Of a DNA stretch of 36,400 nucleotides, positions 26,539-34,073 are shown one piece after another. Under the pieces are notes generated by a model. That model was not told the DNA's origin, did no database searches, and saw only the letters and a program-made list of their open reading frames with translations. The DNA lies in the NCBI GenBank assembly GCA_029210625.1, contig JARGFU010000014.1:1-36400 (forward strand), given 5' to 3'. The number at the start of each line of letters is the position of its first letter. Position 1 is the first letter of the stretch. The DNA comes from Deltaproteobacteria bacterium (GTDB lineage: Bacteria > Myxococcota > Myxococcia > SLRQ01). A program made the position numbers and the translations under genes.

Positions 26539-27299
26539 GCCTCGTCCCTCGCGGCCCCATAGTACACGGCATCGAGGCAGAGGCCCTCCGGTCCGGCGGT
26601 CCGGCCGGCGACCGTGCGGTCCCGGGCCGCCAGGATCGCGGCGACGCTGGCCGCCGGGCGCCGCCCCTCTCCCACCTCCACGAGGGTGCCGACGAGGTTG
26701 CGGACCATGTGGCGCAAGAAGCCGCTGCCCTCGGCCACGATCACGATCTCCCCGCCGGCCTCACCCTCGACCGAGAGCCGGTCGAGGCGGCGCCGGGTGG
26801 TCTTCGCCGAGCAGCCGGCGGCCTGGAAGCTCTTGAAGTCGTGCTCGCCGACCAGGAGGGCCGCGGCGGCCACCATCGCCTCGAGATCGAGGGGGTGGCG
26901 CAAGAGCCAGTGGCTCCGCCGCAGGAGGGGCCGGCGGGAGGGGCCGTTCCAGATCCGGTAGACGTAGCGCTTCCCGGTGGCGTTGCGGCGGGGATCGAAG
27001 TCGGCCGCGGCGTGCTCGGCCCGCAAGACCGCCAGGTCCTCGGGGAGCGCGGCCTGCAGACCCGGATGGAAGGCCTTCAGCGGGAGCTCCAGGGGGTCGT
27101 CGAAGGCGACCACCTGACCCCGGGCGTGCACCCCGGCGTCGGTGCGGCCGGAGGCCTCGACCACCACCCGCTCCTCCTGGCGCAGGAGGACCCGCAGGGC
27201 CTCCTCCAGCACCCCCTGCACGGTGCGCTGCCCCGGCTGGAGCTGCCAGCCGGCGAAGTCCGTTCCGTCGTACTCGACGATGAGGCGGACGCGCAGCAA
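26535..27299 (-). CDS. truA: tRNA pseudouridine synthase A (254 aa)
   Basis: TruA makes pseudouridine at positions 38-40 of the tRNA anticodon arm. Recognisable parts are the N-terminal LIVEYDGTDFAGWQLQPGQRT region, the catalytic SGRTDAGVHARGQV with the nucleophilic Asp, KRYVYRIWNGP, HDFKSFQAAGC, and GFLRHMVRNLVGTLVEVGEG. The length is normal. The start is uncertain: TTG at 27299 is the first codon in the homologous region, and no ATG is available. It lies between the fused outer-membrane protein gene (18-nt gap) and the membrane protein (4-nt overlap). Confidence 0.95.
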   Translation of the reverse strand: MLRVRLIVEYDGTDFAGWQLQPGQRTVQGVLEEALRVLLRQEERVVVEASGRTDAGVHARGQVVAFDDPLELPLKAFHPGLQAALPEDLAVLRAEHAAADFDPRRNATGKRYVYRIWNGPSRRPLLRRSHWLLRHPLDLEAMVAAAALLVGEHDFKSFQAAGCSAKTTRRRLDRLSVEGEAGGEIVIVAEGSGFLRHMVRNLVGTLVEVGEGRRPAASVAAILAARDRTVAGRTAGPEGLCLDAVYYGAARDEA

Positions 27300-27316
27300 G
27301 GCGTGGGGCGCCGGTC

Positions 27317-28885
27317 CTAGAACTCGATGGCGAGCCCCAGGGACCAGGTGGTGTCCGAGAGGTCGAAGCCGGCCGAGCCGAAGCCGTCGATCTGCAGGCG
27401 CCGGTAGGCGAAGTAGAGGTAGCTGTTGTCCACGCCGGAGCTGCGCTCGAAGTCCTTGGCCAGCTGCGGGTCGAGGGCGTCGAGGAGCACCTGGAGGCCG
27501 AGCTCGTACTCGAAGCCCCAGCGCCCGCCCTGGGCCCGCTCACCGGCCGAGTCCACGGCCACCCCGCCCGTGCCGTCGAGGATCCACCACAGATCCCAGA
27601 CCAGCCCCGCCCGCAGGTAGGGCACCAGCGGCACCTGCCACTCCTGGGCGGCGTAGTCGAAGCGGTAGGAGACGGCCAGGTCGAAGGGCACCCAGTTGAA
27701 GACCGTGGTGTCCGGCGAGGGCGTGCCGTCGGGGTAGAGACCCTTGCCCACGTCCTGGCCGAAGCCGGCGCCGAGGCCGACCCCCACCTGGCCGAAGCCC
27801 TGCCAGATGGCGCGCTCCAGGCGGAGGCGGCCCAGGAGGGTCTGCTTGGTCCCGAAGACGTCGGCGTAGGGCGTGGCGGCCGTCTCGTCGTCGATCTCGG
27901 GGAAGTAGGGGCCGAGCTCCAGCTCGAAGTACCAGCCGCGGTCGTCCTCGACCCAGCCGGCGGCCCGGGCGCTGGCCGGCAGCAGGCTGGCCACCAGCGC
28001 GAGGAGGGCCAGCCCGCCCAGCAGGCGGCGCCGGCGCAGCAGACCGAGGCCCGGGAGGAGCAGGAGCAGCGCGGCGAGGCCGACCCGGGCGCCGCCGGCC
28101 GACGCGCAGCCGGCCTGCGCTCCGCCGCCGTCGCGGTAGTGCTCCCAGAAGTCGTCGCTCGCCCGCGGCGTGGCGGTGACCGAGGCCGAGCCCTCGCTCC
28201 AGTTCCCGAAGTCGTCTTTCGTTTGCACCCAGACCTCGTATTCCGTGTCGTTGGTCAGGCCCTCGACGGTGTAGTCGCTCACCGCGCTCGAGAGCTCGGA
28301 GGAGGAAGCCGACGCGTCGGCGGAGCCCACAGGCTGCCAGGAGACCCGGAAACCATCCAGGTCGCTCGGGCTCGAGCCATCGAAGCTCCAGCTCACCTTG
28401 ATGATCTGGTCTCCCCCGACCGCGCTCACCACCGGATCGGTGGGCAGCGCGGTGTCGAAGTCGATGGCCAGGGACCAGGGGTCGAAGTCGGTGAGGGCGT
28501 CGCCGGTGAGCTCGAAGCAGATGTAGCGGGTGTGATCCTCGATCGAGCCGCAGGTGCCCTCCAGGAGGTGGGTGCGGACCATCACCGTGGCGGTCTGCCG
28601 GGTGGCGACGGCCGTGCTCTCCTGGACGACGGCCAGGGCCGCGGTGGAGTTACACTCCTTGACGGTGTCGGTGTAGATGCGCACCGTCTGGCCGCTCTCG
28701 GGGGTGGCGTCCAGCTCCCAGGCCACGGTCAGGCTCTGATCGGCCTCGCACTCGGCGAGGTTGACCTGCGCGTCCGCGCCGCCGGAGACCATCAGCTGGG
28801 GTTCGACGAAGTCGGTGGCCTGGGCCAGGGCGGCGGCAGGCAGGAGCAGGGCGAGCGCGAGCAGGGCTGGGGCACGGAGGTTCAT
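27317..28885 (-). CDS. Fusion of MXAN_2561-like MYXO-CTERM protein and MXAN_2562-like outer-membrane beta-barrel (522 aa)
   Basis: Signal peptide at about 1-22. The first half contains a Cys-bearing beta domain (about 25-148), a fibronectin type III domain (about 149-240; DLDGFRVSWQP, TNDTEYEVWVQTKDDFGNWS), and then a complete MYXO-CTERM-type signal inside the protein: Gly-Cys260, a hydrophobic helix (268-283) and RRRR (284-287). Directly after it comes a second export-signal-like stretch ending ASARA (about 288-308), then a beta-barrel domain (about 310-522) beginning WYFELELGPYFPEID and ending WSLGLAIEF, whose final aromatic residue suits the Bam machinery. From memory these halves correspond to adjacent separate genes in M. 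xanthus. Here they are in one uninterrupted frame. No good internal start codon precedes the second signal. Confidence 0.8.
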   Translation of the reverse strand: MNLRAPALLALALLLPAAALAQATDFVEPQLMVSGGADAQVNLAECEADQSLTVAWELDATPESGQTVRIYTDTVKECNSTAALAVVQESTAVATRQTATVMVRTHLLEGTCGSIEDHTRYICFELTGDALTDFDPWSLAIDFDTALPTDPVVSAVGGDQIIKVSWSFDGSSPSDLDGFRVSWQPVGSADASASSSELSSAVSDYTVEGLTNDTEYEVWVQTKDDFGNWSEGSASVTATPRASDDFWEHYRDGGGAQAGCASAGGARVGLAALLLLLPGLGLLRRRRLLGGLALLALVASLLPASARAAGWVEDDRGWYFELELGPYFPEIDDETAATPYADVFGTKQTLLGRLRLERAIWQGFGQVGVGLGAGFGQDVGKGLYPDGTPSPDTTVFNWVPFDLAVSYRFDYAAQEWQVPLVPYLRAGLVWDLWWILDGTGGVAVDSAGERAQGGRWGFEYELGLQVLLDALDPQLAKDFERSSGVDNSYLYFAYRRLQIDGFGSAGFDLSDTTWSLGLAIEF

Positions 28886-29088
28886 CGAGGGGTTAGAAGA
28901 GCAAGGCCCGGGCCAAGTGCCCCGCCAGCGCCCCGGCCCCGCCAGGGCGCCGCAGGGGCCTCCTGGGAGCCGGATCCGCCCCCTGCGGTCCGGGCCGGAG
29001 ACCTGGGCCTCCCGGGAGGGCGGCCCGCCCGGGACAATTTGTCATCGCCCCGGACGGCCCCCACGGGCTCCTGCCAGATTGGCAAGCC
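28886..29088. other. Intergenic region between asd and the fused outer-membrane protein gene
   Basis: About 200 nt of G+C-rich sequence with no convincing gene. It holds a short 5-bp hairpin just after the asd stop (TGCCA/TGGCA on the minus strand) and a small palindrome GACAATTTGTC near 29035-29045. The fused gene has no clear Shine-Dalgarno sequence before its ATG at 28885. Confidence 0.4.
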
Positions 29089-30117
29089 TCAGACGCCGAC
29101 GAGGCCGCGCTCGATCAGCAGCTCGGCGATCTGGACGGCGTTGGTGGCCGCGCCCTTGCGGACGTTGTCGGCCACCACGAAGAGCTCGAGGCCCCGCGGG
29201 TGGGAGAGGTCCTTGCGGATCCGCCCGACGTGGGTGGCGTCGTCCCCGGCCGCGAGCAGGGGCATGGGGTAGATGCGCTGCGCCGGCTCGTCGAGGACCT
29301 CGACCCCCGGCGCCGCGCGGAGGGCCGCGCGCGCCGCTTCGGGCTCGATGGCCTCGCGGGTCTCGATGGTCACCGCCTCGGCGTGGCCGAAGAAGGTGGG
29401 CACCCGCACGCAGGTGGCGGTCACGGGCAGCTCGGGCAGGCCCATGATCTTGCGGGTCTCCTCGATCATCTTCTGCTCTTCCTTCGTGTAGCCGGAGTCG
29501 AGGAAGACATCGATGTGGGGGATGACGTTGAAGGCGATGCGGTGAGGGAAGGTCTCGGGGGTGACCTCCTGCGAGTTGAAGAGCGCCCGGGTCTGATCCG
29601 AGAGCTCCTCGATGCCCGACTGCCCGGCGCCGGAGACCGACTGGTAGGTCGCCACCCGGACCCGCTCCAGGGGAGAGAGCTGGTGGAGGGGCTGCAGCGC
29701 GACGACCATCTGGATGGTCGAGCAGTTGGGGTTGGCGATGATCCGCTTCGCCGCGAAGCCGGCGACGGCGTCGGGGTTCACCTCGGGCACCACCAGCGGC
29801 ACCTCGGGGTCCATCCGCCAGGCGCTGGAGTTGTCGATGACGATCGCGCCGGCCGCGGCGGCCTTCGGCGCCCAGATCTTGGAGGTGGCGCCGCCGGCCG
29901 AGAAGAGCGCGATGTCGACGCCCTCGAAGGAGCCCTCCTGGAGGCGCTCGACCTCGATCTCCTCACCCTTGAACTCGATCTTGGTTCCCTCGCTGCGCTC
30001 GCTGGCGAGCAGCCGCAGCGTCTTCACCGGAAGCTCGCGCTCGGCGAGGACCTCGATCATCTCCCGACCCACGGCGCCGGTGGCGCCGCAGACCGCAATG
30101 CAAAGACCTTCGGACAT
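29089..30117 (-). CDS. asd: Aspartate-semialdehyde dehydrogenase (342 aa)
   Basis: Asd reduces aspartyl phosphate to aspartate semialdehyde, the branch point to lysine/diaminopimelate, threonine and methionine. It has the NADP-binding start IAVCGATGAVGREMIEVL, LFSAGGATSK, the catalytic cysteine in NPNCSTIQMV, SVSGAGQSGIEEL, and the late substrate-binding VRVPTFFGHAEAV and GRIRKD segments. The length is typical. The ATG at 30117 follows GAGGAAGAG; an upstream in-frame ATG at 30144 would add nine unrelated residues. It lies 99 nt after the YdcH-like gene on the same strand, possibly co-transcribed. Confidence 0.97.
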   Translation of the reverse strand: MSEGLCIAVCGATGAVGREMIEVLAERELPVKTLRLLASERSEGTKIEFKGEEIEVERLQEGSFEGVDIALFSAGGATSKIWAPKAAAAGAIVIDNSSAWRMDPEVPLVVPEVNPDAVAGFAAKRIIANPNCSTIQMVVALQPLHQLSPLERVRVATYQSVSGAGQSGIEELSDQTRALFNSQEVTPETFPHRIAFNVIPHIDVFLDSGYTKEEQKMIEETRKIMGLPELPVTATCVRVPTFFGHAEAVTIETREAIEPEAARAALRAAPGVEVLDEPAQRIYPMPLLAAGDDATHVGRIRKDLSHPRGLELFVVADNVRKGAATNAVQIAELLIERGLVGV

Positions 30118-30216
30118 GGAGAGTCTCTTCCTCTCGAAACACAACTCGCGGGTCCTCTCACCCGAACGTGGGGCGAGAGCCCGCGAGTCGAACTGAAAGT
30201 GGGTCGGACGGTCGCC

Positions 30217-30426
30217 CTAGGCGACGGCGAGCCGCTGCTCCATCTGGAAGATCTGATCCTTCTTCTGGAGCTTCAGCTTCTTCAGCTGCTTGATTTCGGT
30301 CTGCTCGGCCACGCTGAAGCTGCTCTGGCCTTCGAGCTCTCGAATCCTGGAGTCGAGCTCCCGATGCTCTTCGCGCAGCCGAGTGAGGATTTCTTTGTCT
30401 TCTGCCGTCCCGAGATGCTGCTCCAT
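30217..30426 (-). CDS. YdcH family (DUF465) small coiled-coil protein (69 aa)
   Basis: A short, fully helical protein with the DUF465 pattern: REEHRELDSRIRELEGQ in the first helix and a second helix with EIKQLKKLKLQKKDQIFQME. The family's function is unknown. The ATG at 30426 follows an AGGA-containing site and matches the start of the homology. It has its own promoter (30510-30539), which begins inside the end of tsaB. Confidence 0.9.
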   Translation of the reverse strand: MEQHLGTAEDKEILTRLREEHRELDSRIRELEGQSSFSVAEQTEIKQLKKLKLQKKDQIFQMEQRLAVA

Positions 30427-30509
30427 GCGCGTCCTGCACTCCTGAAGGGCTCTCTTGTGCGGGTGTCTCGTGGCGTCCGTGGAGCCCGGTACGGGGCCAC
30501 TCACCGAAG

Positions 30510-30539
30510 ACGATAGGATCCTCGAAACCACCGCGTCAA
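30510..30539 (-). promoter_or_regulatory. Promoter of the YdcH-like gene, possibly also asd
   Basis: On the minus strand TTGACG (30539-30534) and TATCGT (30515-30510) are 18 nt apart. The tsaB stop codon (TGA, 30538-30536) is inside the -35 box, the same arrangement as at the tRNA-Asn promoter. The predicted leader is about 75 nt. Confidence 0.6.
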
Positions 30540-31345
30540 TCGATGTCTTCCCGGCCCGCTGCCGGAGGCCCGGCGGGGGCCGTCAGGCCCCGGATCTTGA
30601 GCTCTCCGGCCTCGAGTTTGCGCTCGGCCTCGGACTTCCGGGCGTAGGTGGGCAGGAGCGTCAGGGGATCGTCGCTCTCACCGGCCAGCAGCCGGGGGGC
30701 CGCCAGGACGATCAGGCCCGCCCCGGTGGGGTGCTCGGGCAGCGCGGGCCGCCAGGCGGGGCTCGCGGCGAGCTCGGGGTAGGCCTTTCCCCCGGGTCCG
30801 AAGAGGAAGAGGGCCTCGGTGGGATGCCCGGCGAGGGACTCGAGGAGCTCCGCCGGCGCGATGGTGCGGGCCCGCCCCAGCGGCTCCCGGAGGTCCCCCG
30901 CCGGCCCGCAGGTCGCGGCGTAGACCTCCGCCCGGCGGGCGTCGAGGCAGGGCACCAGGAGGGCCTCGGCGGGCAGCGCCTCGCCCCCGGCCTCGAGGGC
31001 GCGGGCGGCGTCCACGGCGTAGCCCGGCAGGGAGCCCACCCCCACGATCGGACAGCCCCGCCCGTAGGCCAGGGCGTTCAGGGTGGCCAGGCCGCTGCGC
31101 AGACCGGTGAAGGAGCCGGGCCCGAGGCCCACCACCAGGGCGTCGACCTCCTCCAGGCCCAGGTCGGCGTCGACCAGCAGCTCGAGGAGCAGATCGGGCA
31201 GGCGGCGGGCGTGCTGCCCTCCCCCCTCCTCTCCCCGGCCGAGGTGCAGGTCGGAGAGGGAGCCCGCGGCCTCACCCTCGGTCTCGAGGCGCGCGAGGGC
31301 CGCTCCCAGCTTCGGGGTGGCGCTGTCGAGGGCGAGGACCCACAT
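30536..31345 (-). CDS. tsaB: tRNA threonylcarbamoyladenosine biosynthesis protein TsaB (269 aa)
   Basis: TsaB is the partner of TsaD and TsaE in placing the universal t6A modification at tRNA position 37. It has the ASKHA-type start WVLALDSATPKLGAAL and the TsaB hallmark GLGPGSFTGLRSGLATLNALAYG, followed by PCLDARRAEVYAA. The length is normal for the high-G+C form. The ATG at 31345 is where homology begins; the frame extends far upstream through cdsA in another frame and that part is discounted. It follows cdsA by 8 nt as the last gene of the APP1-uppS-cdsA-tsaB unit. Confidence 0.94.
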   Translation of the reverse strand: MWVLALDSATPKLGAALARLETEGEAAGSLSDLHLGRGEEGGGQHARRLPDLLLELLVDADLGLEEVDALVVGLGPGSFTGLRSGLATLNALAYGRGCPIVGVGSLPGYAVDAARALEAGGEALPAEALLVPCLDARRAEVYAATCGPAGDLREPLGRARTIAPAELLESLAGHPTEALFLFGPGGKAYPELAASPAWRPALPEHPTGAGLIVLAAPRLLAGESDDPLTLLPTYARKSEAERKLEAGELKIRGLTAPAGPPAAGREDID

Positions 31346-31353
31346 GGCGACCT

Positions 31354-32208
31354 TCAGGTGAGGAGGGCGAAGGTCCAGACCAGGACCGCGTTGAAGAGGA
31401 AGGCGTCGATCCGGTCGAGGAAGCCGCCGTGACCGGGGATGAGCTTGCCCGAGTCCTTCACGCCGTAGGCCCGCTTGAAGAGGCTCTCGGCCAGATCCCC
31501 CACCGGCCCCAGGAAGCCGGCGAGGACCCCCAGCAGGAGGAGCAGCGGCACCGACAGGCCGATGGGCTCGGGGGCGATCATCGGCAGGGCTCCGGCCAGC
31601 CACCCCACCAGGAACGCTCCGGCGATGCTGGCGACGACGCCCCCGGCGAAGCCCTCCCAGGTCTTCTTGGGAGAGACGAAGCGGGAGAGGGGGTGTTTCC
31701 CGAAGGCCCGGCCGGTGAAGTAGGCGCCGGTGTCGTTGAGCCAGGTCACCGCCATCGTCAGCACCAGCCACCAGAGGCCGAAGCCCCGCACGTGGACGAG
31801 CACCGCGAAGAGGCCGCCGACGTAGACGATGCCCAGCACCGCCATCCCCGCCTGGCCCGGCAGCGCCTTCAGATCCTCGCGGGCGCCGAAGACCGCCAGG
31901 GAGAGCAGCCCGACCACGGTCCAGCAGGCGATGAGCAGCCCCTCCCGGGCCACGAGGGCCTCGCCGGCCCAGAGGTCGACGTAGAGGGGGAGCGCCACGG
32001 AGCCGAGGATCGTCACCCAGCGCAGCGTCGCCGGGGCTTCCTTGAGAGCGATCGAGCCGAACTCCCAGCCGCAGATCGCGGCGACCACCAGGATCAGCCC
32101 CCGGAAGGGCCAGCCCCCCCACCAGCAGAGAAAGAGGACCACCGGCAGGAGCACGAGCGCGCTGACCACCCGCAGCCCGGTGCCGCTCTTCTTCCCGGCC
32201 TCGCTCAT
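31354..32208 (-). CDS. cdsA: Phosphatidate cytidylyltransferase CdsA (284 aa)
   Basis: CdsA converts phosphatidic acid and CTP to CDP-diacylglycerol, the precursor of all bacterial phospholipids. It is an inner-membrane protein with about eight hydrophobic segments. The CDP-alcohol signature is intact near the C-terminus: SLFKRAYGVKDSGK, then PGHGGFLDRID (about 251-270). The SPKKTWEGFAGG segment is also typical. It overlaps the uppS stop by 4 nt (ATGA). The uppS-cdsA order is widely conserved. Confidence 0.97.
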   Translation of the reverse strand: MSEAGKKSGTGLRVVSALVLLPVVLFLCWWGGWPFRGLILVVAAICGWEFGSIALKEAPATLRWVTILGSVALPLYVDLWAGEALVAREGLLIACWTVVGLLSLAVFGAREDLKALPGQAGMAVLGIVYVGGLFAVLVHVRGFGLWWLVLTMAVTWLNDTGAYFTGRAFGKHPLSRFVSPKKTWEGFAGGVVASIAGAFLVGWLAGALPMIAPEPIGLSVPLLLLLGVLAGFLGPVGDLAESLFKRAYGVKDSGKLIPGHGGFLDRIDAFLFNAVLVWTFALLT

Positions 32209-32972
32209 GGCAGGTCTCCCTCGATCTGCTCGCCGGTGAGCCCGAAGCGCCGCTGCCGGCGCTGGAACTCTCGGATGGCGAGGAGGAACCCCTCCTCCCG
32301 GAACTCGGGCCAGGCGGTCTCGACGAAGACCAGCTCGGCGTAGGCGGAGCCCCAGAGGAGGAAGTTCGAGATGCGCTGCTCACCGGAGGTGCGCACCAGC
32401 ACCCCGGGCTCGGGCAGGTCACCGGTCCAGAGGGCCGCGCCGAGGACCCCGAGGTCGAGCGCCTCGGGATCGAGCTTTCCCGCGGCGGCCCGGCGGCAGA
32501 GCTCCCGCACGCCGGCGAGGATCTCCTCCTGGCCCCCGTAGGAGAGGCAGAGGGTGAGCACCATCGACTTGCAGTGCGCCGTGGCGGCGATGAGCGCGTC
32601 GAGGGGCGCTCGCACGAAGTCGGGCAGGCGCTCCAGCTCGCCGACCGCCGAGAGACGCACGTCGTTCTCGAGCAGTTCGTCGCGCTCGTTCTCGCAGTAC
32701 TCCTGCAGCAGCACCATCAGGCCGGTGACCTCCTCGGCTGGCCGGCCCCAGTTTTGGGAGGAGAAGGCGTAGAGGGTCAGGGCCTCGCAGCCGATGCGGC
32801 GCGCGGTCCGGGTCACGGCGCGCACGGACTCGGCGCCCTCTCGGTGGCCCTCGATGCGGGGGCGGCCCCGGGCGACGGCCCACCGGCCGTTTCCGTCCAT
32901 GATCACCCCGACGTGGCGGGGCACCTCGGCCGAGGCCACCTCGGCCTGGAGCGCGGCGAGCTCGGGCTTCAT
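32205..32972 (-). CDS. uppS: Isoprenyl transferase / undecaprenyl diphosphate synthase (255 aa)
   Basis: UppS makes the C55 lipid carrier for peptidoglycan and surface polysaccharides. The cis-prenyltransferase motifs are complete: HVGVIMDGNGRWAVARG with the catalytic Asp, GHREGAESVR, LTLYAFSSQNWGRP, and RTSGEQRISNFLLWGSAYAE with WPEF following. The length is typical. The start overlaps the stop of the phosphatase gene upstream and the end overlaps cdsA, each by 4 nt, so the three are probably translated together. Confidence 0.97.
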   Translation of the reverse strand: MKPELAALQAEVASAEVPRHVGVIMDGNGRWAVARGRPRIEGHREGAESVRAVTRTARRIGCEALTLYAFSSQNWGRPAEEVTGLMVLLQEYCENERDELLENDVRLSAVGELERLPDFVRAPLDALIAATAHCKSMVLTLCLSYGGQEEILAGVRELCRRAAAGKLDPEALDLGVLGAALWTGDLPEPGVLVRTSGEQRISNFLLWGSAYAELVFVETAWPEFREEGFLLAIREFQRRQRRFGLTGEQIEGDLP

Positions 32973-34009
32973 GGGGCCTTCTTCTCCTTCGGCCGGTACT
33001 CGGCGCAGGCCGGGTGCAGGAGCCCCGCCTCGATGAGGGTCGCGGCGGCGTCGGAGCCGTCGACGTAGCGCTTCATGCCCTCGAAGCGGGCAGGGCTCTC
33101 GTCCTCTCCCTCCACCTTCCGGATCAGGATCAGCTTCACCCGGTCGCCGAGCTGCTCCCGCAGCTCGCGGTAGACCTCGGGATCGTGCTCCCCCCCGTCA
33201 CCCATCAGCAGGATGGGGTAGCCCGGGAAGCGCGCGGCGATCTGGGCGATGCGCTCCTTCTTGTAGGGGCTCGAGTCGGAGAGGTTGTTCACCTCGAGGT
33301 GGCGCAGGTGGATCGCGCCGAGGGGGAAGCGGTGGCGGGTGAGGAAGGCCGAGAGCTTCCCGTGGAAGTTCACCGGGGAGGCGGAGAGATAGTGGATCGA
33401 GGTCGAGCGCTCGCCCCGGGCGCTGCGGCCGAGGGCGAGGCAGCGCATCAGCCCCGGCATCCGCGGGATCACCTCCAGGGAGCCGGCGTCTCGCAGGAAG
33501 ACGGACTCGAGGAACTTCCCCTTCGAGGTCACGTGGGTGTGCACCTGGGTGTCGTCGAAGTCGGTGATCACCAGCAGCTCGCCGGCGGCCGGCCGGATCA
33601 GGGCCAGCTCCTCACCGGAGGCCTCCTCGTCGCCCTTCCGGGCGCGGGCCACCACCTGCAGGCGCCCCGGCGCCGCCGGCGGCTCGAAGCTCAGGGTCAG
33701 GGCGAAGAAGCCGTCCTCGTCGGTGACCGCCTTCCCCTGCTGGCCGGCGGCCTCCACCACGACCTCGGCCCCTTCGATCTCGTCGGTGAGCAGGGCGCCG
33801 GCGTTCTTGCGCAGGGCCTCCCCCTTCGCCCCCTCCCCGGCGGGGATCGCGCCCGAGACCCGGTCCCGGTAGACCCGGCCGCGGAGCTCCAGCTGCTGCG
33901 GCGTGCCCGCCGCGCGGTAGACCTCCACCTCCAGCGGCGCTCCCCGTGCCGGGGCGGCGACGACGCCGGCCAGCGCCAGGCTGGCGAGGAGGGAGTGGTA
34001 GGCTCTCAC
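32969..34009 (-). CDS. Exported APP1-like phosphatidate phosphatase domain protein (346 aa)
   Basis: A signal peptide (about 1-23, ending ARGAP) precedes a beta-sandwich-like region (about 25-140, possibly a carboxypeptidase-regulatory-like fold). The catalytic part has the HAD-type DxDxT motif DFDDT (150-154), then YLSASPVNFHGKL, RHRFPLGAIHLR and LLMGDGGEHDPEVY, which match the APP1/LNS2 (DUF2183) phosphatidate phosphatase domain. The expected reaction is dephosphorylation of phosphatidic acid to diacylglycerol. It is translated upstream of uppS and cdsA with a 4-nt overlap, placing an enzyme that removes the CdsA substrate in the same operon; its predicted periplasmic location would let it act on a different leaflet. 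The start is GTG at 34009, 8 nt after a TAGGTT -10-like box. Confidence 0.85.
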   Translation of the reverse strand: MRAYHSLLASLALAGVVAAPARGAPLEVEVYRAAGTPQQLELRGRVYRDRVSGAIPAGEGAKGEALRKNAGALLTDEIEGAEVVVEAAGQQGKAVTDEDGFFALTLSFEPPAAPGRLQVVARARKGDEEASGEELALIRPAAGELLVITDFDDTQVHTHVTSKGKFLESVFLRDAGSLEVIPRMPGLMRCLALGRSARGERSTSIHYLSASPVNFHGKLSAFLTRHRFPLGAIHLRHLEVNNLSDSSPYKKERIAQIAARFPGYPILLMGDGGEHDPEVYRELREQLGDRVKLILIRKVEGEDESPARFEGMKRYVDGSDAAATLIEAGLLHPACAEYRPKEKKAP

Positions 34010-34017
34010 GAGCGAGC

Positions 34018-34023
34018 AACCTA
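34018..34023 (-). promoter_or_regulatory. -10 element of the APP1-uppS-cdsA-tsaB operon
   Basis: TAGGTT on the minus strand is 8 nt before the GTG start at 34009, consistent with a leaderless message. No good -35 box was found, so this is weak. The 64-nt divergent gap also carries the ribosome site of the gene at 34074. Confidence 0.3.
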
Positions 34024-34073
34024 CCCGAAGTCGGGGTGAACGTCGCCACCGTCGAAGAGAAAGGAAGCCCCGG

